A DNA stretch of 64,000 bases, taken from positions 38,941,001-39,005,000 of the forward strand of contig OY987265.1 in the NCBI GenBank assembly GCA_963920665.1, in the 5' to 3' direction. The translations under genes and the position numbers were made by a program. Below the pieces are notes generated by a model. That model saw only the letters and a program-made list of their open reading frames with translations. It made no database searches and had not been told where the DNA came from. Shown here one piece after another: positions 49,621 through 62,500 of the stretch. Source of the DNA: Straminergon stramineum (taxonomy: Eukaryota > Streptophyta > Bryopsida > Hypnales > Calliergonaceae). Numbering within the stretch: position 1 is the first letter of the stretch; each line of letters begins with the position of its first letter.

Positions 49621-49840
49621 TTAGTAAGAATTGATCCCCTCATTGCTTGTAGGAGAATAATTGTAAAAAATTGCCCCCTATTTTGTGCTATATTTTTTGG
49701 TACTTCTTAATCTCTTCTACCTAATTAGGTGCCTCTGATAGGAAATATGAATTAAAAACTTGAAAATTTTATCATGTGTTGCAAATAAAAAATTTCACTG
49801 TTTAAACTGCGCGGCAATAAGGAGGTCAATTCAACCTGGC
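49621..49840 (+). mobile_element. MITE-like family A, copy 3
   Basis: Same orientation as copy 1. The left end TTAGTAAGAATTGATCCCCT and CATTGC faces a right end whose reverse complement is CCAGGTTGAATTGACCTCCT and TATTGCC, so degenerate inverted repeats are still visible. The core carries ATAATTGTAAAAAATTGCC and TTTTATCATGTGTTGCAAAT. It ends about 670 bases before the kinesin start, at the switch from AT-rich to GC-rich DNA, just as copy 1 sits at the border upstream of the kinase. Confidence 0.7.
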
Positions 49841-50512
49841 TAGAATTCACAAACCATGTAGATTCTTCCCACGACCACCCGGAATAAGATAGCTCTGTCC
49901 TATGCGACAAAAGGTGGAAATGGGGAATGTACGCATGCAGTAGATATGGAGGTGCACGTCCCCCCCTTCCAGAATTTGAATATGGACTAGAGCAGCTGCC
50001 GCGAAAACGGGGTGTTCAAATTTGCAACGGCTACCGCTGACGCTAGCCCGCGCCATCCATCTACAGCCTTCGCTTTCGCCATCGCCCTGCCTCGGCCTCG
50101 CTCGCGCTCGCTCTCGGCTTAGGGTCTTCAAGAAGCCCCATTCCCACTTGTGGGAGCGATCTTTCCCGTAGAGGCAGCCGTAGTTCGGTAGGCAGTAGTA
50201 GTGGTCGGATTCTTGGCAGCAGTGGCTGTGTCCTCGATCGAGGACCAGGCGGCGACGGAAGGAAGCGAAGCGATCGAAGCTGGCCGAGGGCGGGCTCGGG
50301 ACCGAATTGAGCGAGTGCAGTGGTAGGAGGATCGCGTGCAAGCGTTTTGAGTAGGAGAACAGGATTGACCGTTCCGTCAGGTTGCGAGGGTTGACGTCTT
50401 GTGGAAATCCGGCCGATGAAGACGAGAATTGGCAGGGACGGCTTGCTGGAGGTGAGGCTTTCGGAAGGTGAGTGAGTGACAAGGGCTGTAGTGTAGTGCC
50501 GGTGTCCGGGTC
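49841..50512 (+). promoter_or_regulatory. Promoter/leader of the KIN12 kinesin gene
   Basis: Composition rises sharply to GC-rich near 49950 and stays so through the gene. Contains CTCGCTCGCGCTCGCTCTCGG-like pyrimidine-rich sequence near 50095. Open frames on the opposite strand here are compositional shadows. Confidence 0.45.
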
Positions 50513-53500
50513 ATGGGCAGAGGGGCGTCGCCCCTGCGAAGCGCGTTGGTGCGGGGCTCTCCCAAGAAGCCTGGTAATCAAGAAAACATGGATGTCAATT
50601 ACGTGAGCTCCGGGGACTCGACGCCGACGCGGAAGCCGCTGAGCTCGATCTCGGAGGCCTGCCGCAACTCCGACGAGAATGGCGCCGATGCTCTGACGCC
50701 GAAGGGCAAGGTGGATGGCGCGACGCCGAAGGGGAAGAAGAGGGGCGGGCAGTGCCTGTTCCCTCACGTGGAGAACGGGGAAGGGACCCCTGAGAGGCAA
50801 GGGAATGGGAAGAGCAAGAAAGCCCACAGCCGTCACCCGTCTCCCGCGAAGAGTCAGCCTGCCTCGAGGCTGCAGGACGTGAGCGCGGCCGAGCCAGGGT
50901 CGGATGTGTCGTCGGGTGGTATGTCTTTAGGCGCTGCAGGTGTTGTTGTGAGCAAGGTACTCCCGGAGCAACAGGGCGTGGCCAGACAGGGTTCCGAGAA
51001 TGCGAATTCTCACACTCCCCGTGGGCACAGGAACGAGCGCACAACCAAACACGGCGCCGACTCTGAGCCTGTATCGTCGGTTCGTGCGAATTGTAGCCAG
51101 AACGTTTCCGCCACGCCTGCGAAGAGCGTGACGCGGACTCTGAAGTACGGAGCAGCACAAGGAGCTTCAGCAGCTGTTTCGTCGACGTCCCGTGCGCTTG
51201 TACCCTTGCCTGGCGGCGGGCGACATGTTTCACAGGGAACAAGCGAGCAACAATTCAACCTGGAAGAGGATCCCACGTTCTGGCTCGACCACAACGTCCA
51301 GGTGAGCGCGGCGTTGGAAGTCTTCTGGATTCGTTGAAATTTCTTTCGGGTGTCTCAAGTCCTACCCGGTTGCGTAAGTTTTTTGAGCGGCAGTGGGATT
51401 TGAGTGGTTCACGAATGAGGATGAGTTCAGAAGCCTGACAATTCTCTTCATTGGAGTATTTGCTCCGTGCACTGGTGGTGGAACCATCTCCAGGTGTTGC
51501 GCGTATGGCTGTCTTCAATTTGCGCCCGAACGTTGTTTTCTCGAACGTCAATTGGACCTAGGTTCAAAATCAATGGTTGTCTGCTCCGTGCGACTCTTCC
51601 CTACGGCTCTCACAGGAAATTTGGTGTCTACAGGTTTTGATCCGAACTCGTCCCATCAGCAGCACAGAAATGGTCTCCCAAGGGTTCAGCAAATGCTTGA
51701 AGCAAGAGAGTCCACACACCATCACCTGGACGGGGCCTCCTGAAACTCGCTTCACCTTTGACCATGTTGCTGGCGAAATTATCTCCCAGGTTCGCTCACA
51801 CGCGTACCTCTTTGCGGTCCTTTTTCAAGTGAATGGCGTCGGTCGTCGTCTGTGAATGAGTTGAGCGTGGAGGATTGGTGTTTCGCAGGGATGACGGGCC
51901 CTTGGACTGCCCTGACGGATGTAGGTCTTTTCTTGGTGTTCATTTTTGCAGGAGAAGCTATTCCGCGTGGCTGGGTTGCCAATGGTGGAGAATTGTATGG
52001 CGGGCTACAACAGCTGCATGTTTGCATACGGCCAGGTTGATCTCGTTTCTATGTGCACCTGCGTCGACTTTGCTATGGGTTTTGCACCGGCTGTGGAGGC
52101 TTCTGGATGTTGGGACGTATGTGCTCTGCATTGGTGTTTTTCTGCAGTTTTGGATATCTACTGATATCGTGTGCGGTTGCTGCAGACTGGAAGTGGTAAG
52201 ACCCACACCATGCTTGGGGACATCGAGCATCTCGGTGACAGACCAAGTGACAATCGGGGCATGACTCCTCGCGTGTTCGAGTACCTTTTCTCAAGAATCC
52301 AACTGGTACGCATCTTAGTGGCTTCGTGGTATGACGAGCCCCTGGGCCACCGCATCCGTGTTCCTAATGTATGAGACGTCCGGGGAATTTGGGGATGTGG
52401 TGATCTCTGCGCTCCGCTGGGTTGGGAAGGAACCAGGGATGAGACGATGCTCGTTGAACTGTGCAGGAGGAGGAACGACGCAAGGACGAGAACCTTAAAT
52501 TTTTGACCAAGTGTTCCTTCCTGGAAATCTACAACGAGCAAATTACTGATTTGCTGGAGCCTACGTCTACCAACTTGCAGGTGCTGCACCTTCGCCTTGT
52601 TCCTTGTGAGATTTGCAAGAGATTTTTCTTCGTTCCTGCTACATGTTGTTGAATTCTTGTGATGATATCCTGCAGATGCGAGAGGATGTACGAAAAGGGG
52701 TTTACGTGGATAATTTGACCGAGGTGGAGGTGAACAGTGTTCAAGACGTGATTCAGTTGCTTAGCCAGGTCGCTCCCACCACCTCTTTGTCCCCCGAAGG
52801 TAGCGTCGGTTGAATCTATGATTATTTTTGTTTATCCAGTGGTGCTCATGGGGATCCACCGTTATCTGTTGCAGGGATCGGCGAACCGGAAAGTGGCAGC
52901 CACGAACATGAACAGAGAGTCCAGCCGCTCTCATAGTGTGTTCACATGTATCATCGAAAGCAGATGGGAGCGTGACTCGATGACTAATATCCGATTTGGA
53001 AGACTGAATCTCGTTGATCTTGCAGGTTCTGAGAGGTAATCATCTTCCAACTCAAATATGTGATGGAAGATGGCACAACGCTTGAAATTTGCTCAATTGT
53101 AACCTGCGGTAGAAGGCATTGAAGTTCTAACGGAAACATGCACGGTTTCAGGCAAAAGAGCTCTGGAGCCGAAGGCGAGCGGCTGAAAGAAGCTGCCAAT
53201 ATCAACAAATCTCTGTCTACCCTTGGGTAAGTTTGCATGCTCGATAGTGTGAGGCGAGTTTGTGACTCGAGTGGCACCACCAATTTGAGGAGAGGAATGA
53301 TCTGATTGCCACGGTTCTTGTGCAGGTTGGTCATTATGATTTTGGTCGATGTCGCAAACGGCAAACAACGCCATGTTCCTTATCGAGACTCAAAGTTGAC
53401 CTTCCTTCTCCAGGTAAGATATCACTAGCCATGTGCCACGCAGGTCCGTCGTTGCATTCATGACTCAATTTCCCAGCATTTGGTGCCAGGGCCCTGGGCC

Positions 53501-56500
53501 ACTGCGTCGTGAATTGTCCTGAACTGAAAGAATTGACTTGTTCAAGCGGATGAGGAAGTTGAGTACCTATGATCCTGTGCAGGATTCACTGGGAGGAAAC
53601 TCGAAGACTACAATCATAGCTACTGTCAGCCCTTCTAGCTGGTTAGTCCTTGATATCCCCGGCTCTGAGTTAACCTTCGACACTGTATTTTGATGACTTT
53701 GTGTGGACTTTCGTTCGCTCGTAGGGCTAGCTCTGTTTTTTCCCCTGATCCCCGCGTATGTGTTGTGGCAGCAATGCTCTCGAAACCTTGAGTACTCTGA
53801 AATTTGCCCAGCGGGCTAAACTCATCCGCAATACGGTGCGCCTCCTTCCCTGTTCGGACTAGCACAGCTGCACTGTGTAAGCGTCCTTTGAGAATCTGAA
53901 CATGAAGGGTTTGCGCTTTGACTAACATGTCCGATGTGCACAGGCCGTGATTAATGAGGATGCGTCCGGGGACGTGAAAGCTCTTCGCGCTCAGATTCAA
54001 CAGATGAAGGTGCTTGATTTTTCTTTCCCAGTGGAGTGTTGCACGTCGTGTGGTACTTTCGTCCAGGGTTGTCGCGCTCGATGAGTCGTAATATCGGTGT
54101 TTGAACTTGGATTCCTTGTGATACAGGAGGAGCTGGACCGCCTCCGCCGCCAAAGCATTTCAAGAATTCCGCTGTCGCAAGATGATTTCAACCCAGTGCG
54201 GGGTTCGTTTGACTCCTGGGGAGATGCCCACAAGTTTTTTGGCAGCCCCCAAGTTTCCAGCAGAAAGGTAGGGCATTTCAACCTCTGAGACTTCTCAGTT
54301 TGTCCTTGAAGTTACCGCGGATCCCGGTGGCCTTGTTAGTGATTTGGGCGCGGGCGTCTGAGTAGCTGAGCCTTTGCTGTTGTTTCCAGTTGCGACAAAT
54401 GGAGGCCGTCGTGGCTGGGGCGCTGAGGCGCGAGCAGGCAGCTGATGTCACCACGAAGCGCCTGGCAGCGGAGATTGAACAGCTCAGCCGCCTGGTAGGG
54501 AGTCTGGCCTCTCATCCTGTGTTTTTAGGGAGCTCTGGAAGGGGAAATGCATCGTGCTGACGCCACTAGCACTGTACAGGTGCACCAGCGGGAGGCAGAC
54601 ACGCAGAGCAGCAAGATGGTCCTGCGATTTCGAGAAGACAAAATTCGACGACTGGAGACTCTGTCGGAGGGATTGCTCTCTGTAGATTCGTATCTTGCCG
54701 ACGAGAAGAAGATGTTGACGGAGGAGCTTGAACTGATGCGAGAGAAAGCGGATCGGAATCCTGAGCTGACTAGGTTCGCTATGGAGAACATTCGTCTGCT
54801 GGAGCAAATTCGTAGGTACGTCCAGTTCGAGTGCCGGTCGTATCTGGTCCACTTGTACTGCTGACGAGGGCCCTAAGCTTTCGGGTTGTGATGCATGTCG
54901 GCAATCATGGGAATTTATGGATGTGAGAGTCGGGTGTGTGCAGCCTGCAGGAATTTCGCGAAGGCGGAGAGAGAGATGTGATGCTGGAGGAGATATCGAC
55001 CTTACGAGACCAGCTTCTGGAAGCGCTGGATGGGAAGATTGCTGTCGACCAAGGCCTTGTCCCTCTGACAACTCCTCAGGTGTCTATCTCGTTGACCTTG
55101 CCCTATTGGACTGGAATGTCATACCAGAATGCTGTCAGAGGTTGGGGAGTCCGACTAACTCTTTTCTGTTGCTTATCAGAAAAAGGCCCTGGCACCAGAG
55201 CTCGCCGCGGCAGCCCGTGAGAATGAGCTTCTCCGATTGGAGGTAACAATTGCTATTCTGATAGTACCGAGCAGATCTCCATCAGCCGAGCAGGTGTGCG
55301 CGAGCTCGGAATTGGGATTTTTGATTCTCAGTTTTTGCGTTTTGTGTTTCTGCAGGCTGATAACTATCGATCGGAAGTGGAGGAGCTGCGCAGCAATTTA
55401 AGTTCTTCCCTCGAAAGTTACTCAAAAATGGGCAGGTGAGTTATCTTGAATCGAGGCAGTAATTCTGCAAATTGCGTATGGAGTTGTGGTTTGGTTTCTT
55501 GTGAGTTCCGGTATTTTCCTACCTGAGAATCGGTGCATGCATTGTCGCTGTCCAGGCAAGTGGACGAACTTCATGAACTCGTTGAAAAGTTGAAGCTGGA
55601 ACTTGCTGCGAAGGGAGACAGCACCGGGCCATCCAGCGTGGAAGCCCTCGAGTTGGAGAATGTGAAACACCTTGAGCTTATTGCCGAGCTCAAACTTCAA
55701 TTGGAACAGGTACATTTGCTTTGGTGGATTTTAGATTCTCCATCAGGTAACTGCCAGGTCGGGAGTGGCAGACGGGCGCTAACAAATGGGGAGGTGCATC
55801 GTGTGGTTCGTTTTACAGAGTGTAGAGAAGTCGAAGGTGCAGGCGAGTGTCCGGGAGCAACTGGATCTGCAGTTGAAGGATTCGTTACTGGAGGCAGAGA
55901 ACCTGCGGTCTGAGCTGGAGGTGCGCAAACCTCAACCGTTGGCTGTGCACACATGTTGTGTTGGTGTGTGTCAATTCCAGTCGGATTCGCGCAACCAGTC
56001 GGTCGATTCCCACCGGATTGGATTGACCTTTTTTCTTTTTTTCGTCGGGTGCAGGCGACGAAAGAGGCGTTCGAATCAGCGCGGGCTCTGACGAAGAAAC
56101 TCCAGAGCAAAGAAGCTGCTCTGGTTAGCGCCCAGGTAAATTTTGCGCTCGACGTCGTGGATGTTTCGAGCATCAAGTGTGGTCTAAATTTTCCATTGGA
56201 ACTCACTGGCGCGTACTGATACGGGATCGTGTCGTTTTGTTGCGTGCCCCAGTATGCAGCAGCCGTGAAGCAAATCAGACTGGAGACGGAGGAGATGGCT
56301 GTGCAACAGAGCCAGTCCTTGACGAATATCCAAGAAATGGCTGTTCTGTTTCGCATGAAGGAGACCGAGCTGAGAACGCAGCTTGATGACGCCCAGCAGA
56401 TGATTGAGAAGCTCTCGGCTAAGGAAGAGGAGCGGAAGTCATGCCAGTTGATTAGTGCGCCAAACAGTGTGCGAGCGGAAGATGGCTCATTCGAACGGCT

Positions 56501-59500
56501 CCAGAAAGCCCAAGAAATCGAGATGCGCCATGCAGAAGAAGTGATGCATCTACAGTTGGAGCTGGAGTCGCTTGAGGCAGTCCTCGACGAAGAACGGGCC
56601 CAGAAGAAGGAGCTGGAGGAGAAGCTTGTTCAGTTCGAACTGGCAGGAGCGCCCCAACCCGATTGCGCACGGGAGGAGAAACCCACATCCCAAGAGCTGG
56701 AGATGACGTCGGCCGTCCTTGACGAGGAGAGATCCCTCGGGCGGGAGCTCCAGGCGAAGGTGGCGAGGTTGACCGAGCAGTTGCAAGAGGCTGAAGACAT
56801 GATCTCGAATTTGAAGGCGGCTGGCGAGGTGAGAGAGACAACGTACTTTGATGCCGTGTCCAGGCTGCAGTTGTATTCTCCAGATCAGAAATCGACGCGT
56901 CTGAGCGAGCAGCTGGACCATGACAAGGTTGTGATGGAAGCCTTGGAGAATCAACACCTGTATTCGATCCGGGAGTTCGATGCATTGCAAGGCGAGCACT
57001 CGAAGGCGTTGGAGAAGCTGAAGAGAAGGGAAGAGAGGGAGCGGATCTTGAGGAGAAAGATCGAGCGCCTAGAACGTGAATTAGTGAAGGAGCAGGAGGT
57101 CCGTGAGTTAGAACGAGAGTATGCTGATCTGGAGGAGGGAGGCGCGGTGGCCGAGGCGGAGAGGCTGGTTCTTCAGCAGAAGCTGGAGAACGCCAAGCGG
57201 GAGCTAGAAGTTACCCGCGGAGAAAATCTGAAACTCAAGGAAGAAGAGTCTGAGAAAGACCTTACGCGGTGTCAGGCGGAATCCGAAACTGTCCTAGCCA
57301 TCACCTCCATGCAGGCCGAGCTTGTGGACTTGAGGGCTGAAGCTGAAGTATCAGACAAAGAGCTTGCAGCCGCGAAGGGAGCTGTGTCAGAGCTCACAAG
57401 TGAGCTTGAAAGTATGAGGATGATGCTCAGTGATGTGAAAGATGAGAACCTGCACGTGATTGAGAAGTACGAGTCGATGTTGGGATTGAAGGACTCTGAG
57501 ATCGAAGCTCTGCGACGGGATCGGCAGAGTGCCACTGTGGAGCTGGTAGATTATCTTGCCGAGGGCGATCAAGCCCTCAACAAAGCCTGGTTGGAGATGG
57601 AGCAGATATCCTGCGGTTACATGCCTTCCTCAGCCAGGTCTAGCCGGGACAGTATGCAGCATTCCAGGACGAACGAGAAGAGGAAAGCTGTTGAACAACT
57701 GAAACAACAATTGCAGCATGCTCAGGAGCTGGCGAAGGACGCGGAAGGAAGAGTTCGAGTGCTGAGTGAGACAGCGTTTGCAATGTCTTCGGACCAAGCA
57801 CCAGAAACCCCGCAAGAAGTCCACCGTTTGAGAACTCAAGCTGCTGAGGCAATGGAGGTTCTTCAGGCCGAGGTGGACTCTTCAAGGCAGAAATTTATGG
57901 AGTTGGGGAGAAATGCCACGGTCATGTCAGCGGTGATGGTGTGGCTGTCCAAGTCGATTGAAGCGAAGGAGATAGCCGGAAGCACTGCCCGCGCAGAGCT
58001 GAGGGAAGCAGAACTTGTCATGAACGAGAAGGAGCGGGTGCTCTCGGGATTGCGCGACGCTCAGGTGTCTGATCAGTCTTTGCTGAGGGATTCCGAAGAA
58101 GAGGTGAGGCAACTCTCCGAATATCTGGAGGAAACCAAGAGATTGGCTGGTGAAAAAGAAGAAGCTGTAGCAGATCTTGGAAGTGAAGTGGCCAGACTTC
58201 AATCGGTACTGGAAGCTCTAGAAATTGAGAGGAAGCAGCTTGCTGAATCCAAGGAGAAGGCTGAAAGCGAGGCATCGGAAACTTGCTCCGTCATAAATGA
58301 TTTGAAGGAGGAGCTGGCTACGAGTCGTTCTCTACTGAAGGAAGCTGAGGATAAAGTTGGTGAAGCCGCTGCGGCCCATCAAAGCCTGGCTATCGTGAAA
58401 GAAGAGTGGGAAGCAGAGAAGGCGGGACTGGAAAGCGATTTGCGGCGCTTGGAAAACGAAAAGTCCACCCTGGAAGCGGAGATGGAGGCATTGAAAGTGG
58501 AGCTGGAGCAGGTGCAGGCCCGGTCTGATAAACTGAGCAATCTGGTAAGTGATTCGCCTTGGGATAGTTGTGAGATGTTGCGTGACTGGTGCAATTTGGT
58601 ACTAAGCTCAGTGTGTTTTCACTTATGTTTCCAGGTCCTCGAAAAGGAGGCAGAGGTTGCGGCACTTGCAGAGGAGGGCAAGGGTCTGTTGTGTATGAGT
58701 GCTGCGAAGGAGGAGGAGCTGCTGGCTGGCCATGAGACGGCACTTGAGCTGCTGAGGTCCGAACTGCGACATAAAGAGGCCCTGTTGAAGCAGGCAGAGA
58801 GCGAGCATCTTCAATCATTTGGAGCTTCAGAGGCACGCGAGAATGAGAGGCAGCGTGAAATCGCCGAGTTGAAAGAGCAGAGCGAGACTCTCTCTGGCAC
58901 GCGTGCGAAGAAGGAAGAAGAGCTGGATGAGAGCAGGAGAGAATTGGAGATTCTCCAAACAGAATTGCAGAGGAAGCACGTGCTTCTGGAGGAAGCAGAG
59001 ACGAAGCTAATTCAGGCAGGGCAAGCTTCAGAGGAACTCATGAAGGAGAAGGACGAGCAAATAGCGCTGCTGAAAGAGGAGAGCGAGCGGATGTCCTGCA
59101 TGAGCGTTCAGAAAGAGGATGGTGAGTTAGCTGAGATGAGGAGAAAGCTGGAGTCGTTGCAAGGTGAGATTCGGGCGAAGGAGAGGACCTTGGAGGAAGT
59201 GGAGAAGCAGCTCTGTGAGTCGGTCCAAGCTTCTAGAGCGCTTGGTGAGGAAAAGGACGAAGCCATCTGTGAGCTGAAAGCTGAGGTGGAGAGGTTATCG
59301 TCCATGTATGCTGAAACCGGCGGGGAGCTGTCTCGACTTCGCGAAGAGTTGCAGGCAATTCAAGCAGAATTGGAGAGCAGAGAAGTTCTTCTGCAAGAAT
59401 CTCAGAACCGCGTCATCCAGGCTGATGCGGCCCTGGAGAAGCTCGCAGGGGAGAAAGAGGCAATCCAATCGGAGTTGCAGAGCAGAGAGTTACTGCTGGA

Positions 59501-62500
59501 GGATTATCGGTCCCGTGTGGGCGAGGCAGAGGCGGCCTTGGAGGCAGTCGCTCGGGAGAAGGCTTTTCTTGAATCACGGCTGGAGAGCGCCTCGATAGAC
59601 TCCAGCGTGTCCGCCTCAAGGCTTTGTGAATCCGAGGAGGCCCAATCCGTTCTGCAGGAGAAGGTCGCTGTGATGGAGGCGCGGATCGTGGAGTATGAGG
59701 ATAGGGAGCAGTCTTTGATGATGGAGTTGGAAGAGCTGTCCACTGCGCGGAATATGAGTGAGGAAGACGTGATTCACTTACAGAACCAGGTGGTGGAGCT
59801 GAGGAGAGAGCGAGACAGTCTCAACTTGGAGGTCTCAACGATGGATGCGCAATCGGCAATCAGCGATAGACTGCAGTTCATCCAGTCGATGTGTACGGAC
59901 ACTGACAACCGAATCGTCTCAATGCAGTCGGAAGTAGAGGACTTGACGTCAGCGAAGGAAGCTTTGGAGACTGAAGTTCGGTCGATCGAAACTAGAGCCG
60001 TCCAGCTATCGCTGGCGCTGGCCGAGAGGGAGGAGAGCCTGGCAGCTGCTCGTAAGGATCTGGAACGCGTGAAGATGGATCTGGTGGATGTCACCGAGCG
60101 CGACTCCGGACCACGCGAGGAATTGGCGGCTGCCAAATCTAAGCTTCGGACTGCTGAGGAGAACATTGACAGCATGAGCAAGAGGATCGATGAGCTGGAG
60201 AAATCAAGAGCTGATAAGGAGGAAGAGCATGTCTTCGTCCAGGAGCGTTTGGAGAGAGCGAGAGTGAACCGGATGGAAGCCCAGGGGAAGCTGGATGCGC
60301 TGACTGTGGTGATGCACGAATTTTCAAGGTCGGAAGAGAGTTGGGGGAATGAAAGGGATATGATCTTGTCGGAGATCGAAACGATGAGATTCCAACTGAC
60401 AGAGAAGGAAGCAGAGGTGGCGGCTCTGCGAGAAGAGAAAAGGTCTCTTGAGAATCGGCTCCAGGGTATAGCAGGCGAGAAGGATGCCGCATTGGCAAGT
60501 ATTGCATCGTTGGAGAATCGTAGCGATAAATTCGAAGCCGGCGGTAAATGTGGAGGCAAGGATTCTTCTTCCGTGAGTGACGAGGTGGAATTGGCCAAAG
60601 CTCGGGCCGCGTTAGCTGGCGCAGAGGAGAAGGTGAAGCTATTGGTCGACGCCAATGCTACAATGACCGTGGAGTGGGAAGGGGAAAGATCGAGGTTGAA
60701 TGCAGAGAAAGAACTGCTACAATTAGAGATTTCTCGACTGGAGAAACCTGTGGATAGCGCCTCGGACGAGAAGAGGTCTTCCTCAGAGGATGGCGAAAGT
60801 GGAAAGGACCATGTAATGGATGAGCTGAAGCAGGTAGTGAAGAGAACCAGCGCAGACTGCGAAAAGTTGCGTTGTAAACTTCGAGAACGGGACAACACGA
60901 TTTTGTCCGTAAAGCTGCAATTAGAGGAAGCCATGGTGCACTACAAGGAGACGGAGATCGAAATGGAGAAGACGATCAGAGAAAAAGATGAAGCCATTTC
61001 ACGAATCGTGGAGCTGGAAGCCGAGATGGCGGATGCCGAAGAGGAGCTCATGAGGCGGCGAGAGCAAGTGGAGACGTTCGAGCTCGAGTTGGAGAATGTC
61101 GTGGTGAGGTTGACGGACTCTGAAGCTCAATGGAGGTCACAGAGAGAGCATCTAGAGAATGAGAGAGATGATGCCCGGGCGGAGGCCATTGAGATAGAGT
61201 GCGAATTGAGGGAGCAGCTAAAGCGTGAAAGAGATGCCGCTCGGGCAGAGGCCGATGAGTATGCTGCAGTGAGAAAGAGGATAGAGGAATCTCAAAATGC
61301 ATCTGCAAAGGAGAAAGATTGTGGACAGGAAGTTTGTAGAGAAGTGGAGGAGTCCGTGATCCTGTCTCTGGAAAGCATAGCCGCTTTTGCTTTGGCGCAC
61401 GAGGAAGTCGATCTCACAAAGAGCCACTGTGAGAAAGAGATGGAGACTTTGGCCGTGGACTTGAAATCCCTGAGAGCGGATATAAGCGGTAGCTTCTTTG
61501 AGTTTCCAGTAGTTGAAATTCAAGAAGACGTGAAGTCTATCATCGAAGCACACAGAAGTGAAATCTCTAGCTTCGCTCTGAAGGTGGAAGCCTTGGAAAG
61601 CGTTGTAGCGGAGAGCACGAGTAAAATCTCCACGCTAGAGGCCGCGCTAGAGAATGCACAGGAAGTTCGGCATAAGTTTTTAGAAGAGGGGCAGTGTGTC
61701 GATTCGGTAAACTCTGAGCAGGCAGCTGATCTAGCATCTGCTTGTGCAGATCTTGAAAACACTAGGGTGGAGCTTGAGATGTCTGAAGCTGCCGTGTCTC
61801 AACTCCTAGCCGCGGTGAGTGAGAGAGATGCTACTTTGTCCGTTTTAGAGTCAGCAATGAAAGAAACGCAAGAGCGTTTGGCAGAGATTGAGGCGGAACG
61901 CGAGTCCAATCGACAGGAGGCCGATGCCGCGAAGCTGGCACTGATCGATGTGGATCATTTGCGTAGTCAGGTACTCGGTCTTCAAAGGCAGGTCGCCCAG
62001 AAGGAGGAACTCATCAAAGGCTTTGAGTACGACATCAATCTCCTGGAAGAGACGGGAACCGTGGAGGCTGAGAGCGCGGCCAGGAGCATCGGCCAGCTTC
62101 AGAAAGAGTTAGATGGGAAGAGTGAGGAGTTGAGAAGGTTGAAAGAGCGGACTGCCACTCTTGAGTCGAAAGTGCGTGAAAAGTTTGAAGAGGGCCTTGC
62201 CAGTGACGCTTTGATTTCGACAGAAGCTGCTGTGGAGAACGCAAATTTGCGTGCGAAAGTGGCAGGGCTGGAGACTCGTTTGGCGTCGCTGGACGCAGTG
62301 GCCAAGGAACAAGAAGTTGTTGTGATGTCACTGAAGTCGGAGCTGGAAACAGCTCGATCGGAAAGCGAGGCGGATGCTGCCAAAGCCCGCCAGGTAACTA
62401 GAGCGGTTCGCATGTGCGCTCTCTCCCTTTTCCCAGTCCTTGCATTCATCTAGTCTGATCAAATGTAATCAGGTACGTTTAGAGCGCATCGTTGTAGTCT

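Noticed and set aside
49847..50836. 329-codon minus-strand open frame before and over the kinesin start
   Set aside because: GC-rich DNA gives long open frames by chance; the product is Arg/Pro-rich with no domain and overlaps exon 1.
59774..60934. 386-codon open frame on the minus strand
   Set aside because: Lies opposite the kinesin rod; its Ser-rich composition is the antisense of Glu/Leu-rich codons. The + strand has motor motifs, splice sites and continuous phase.
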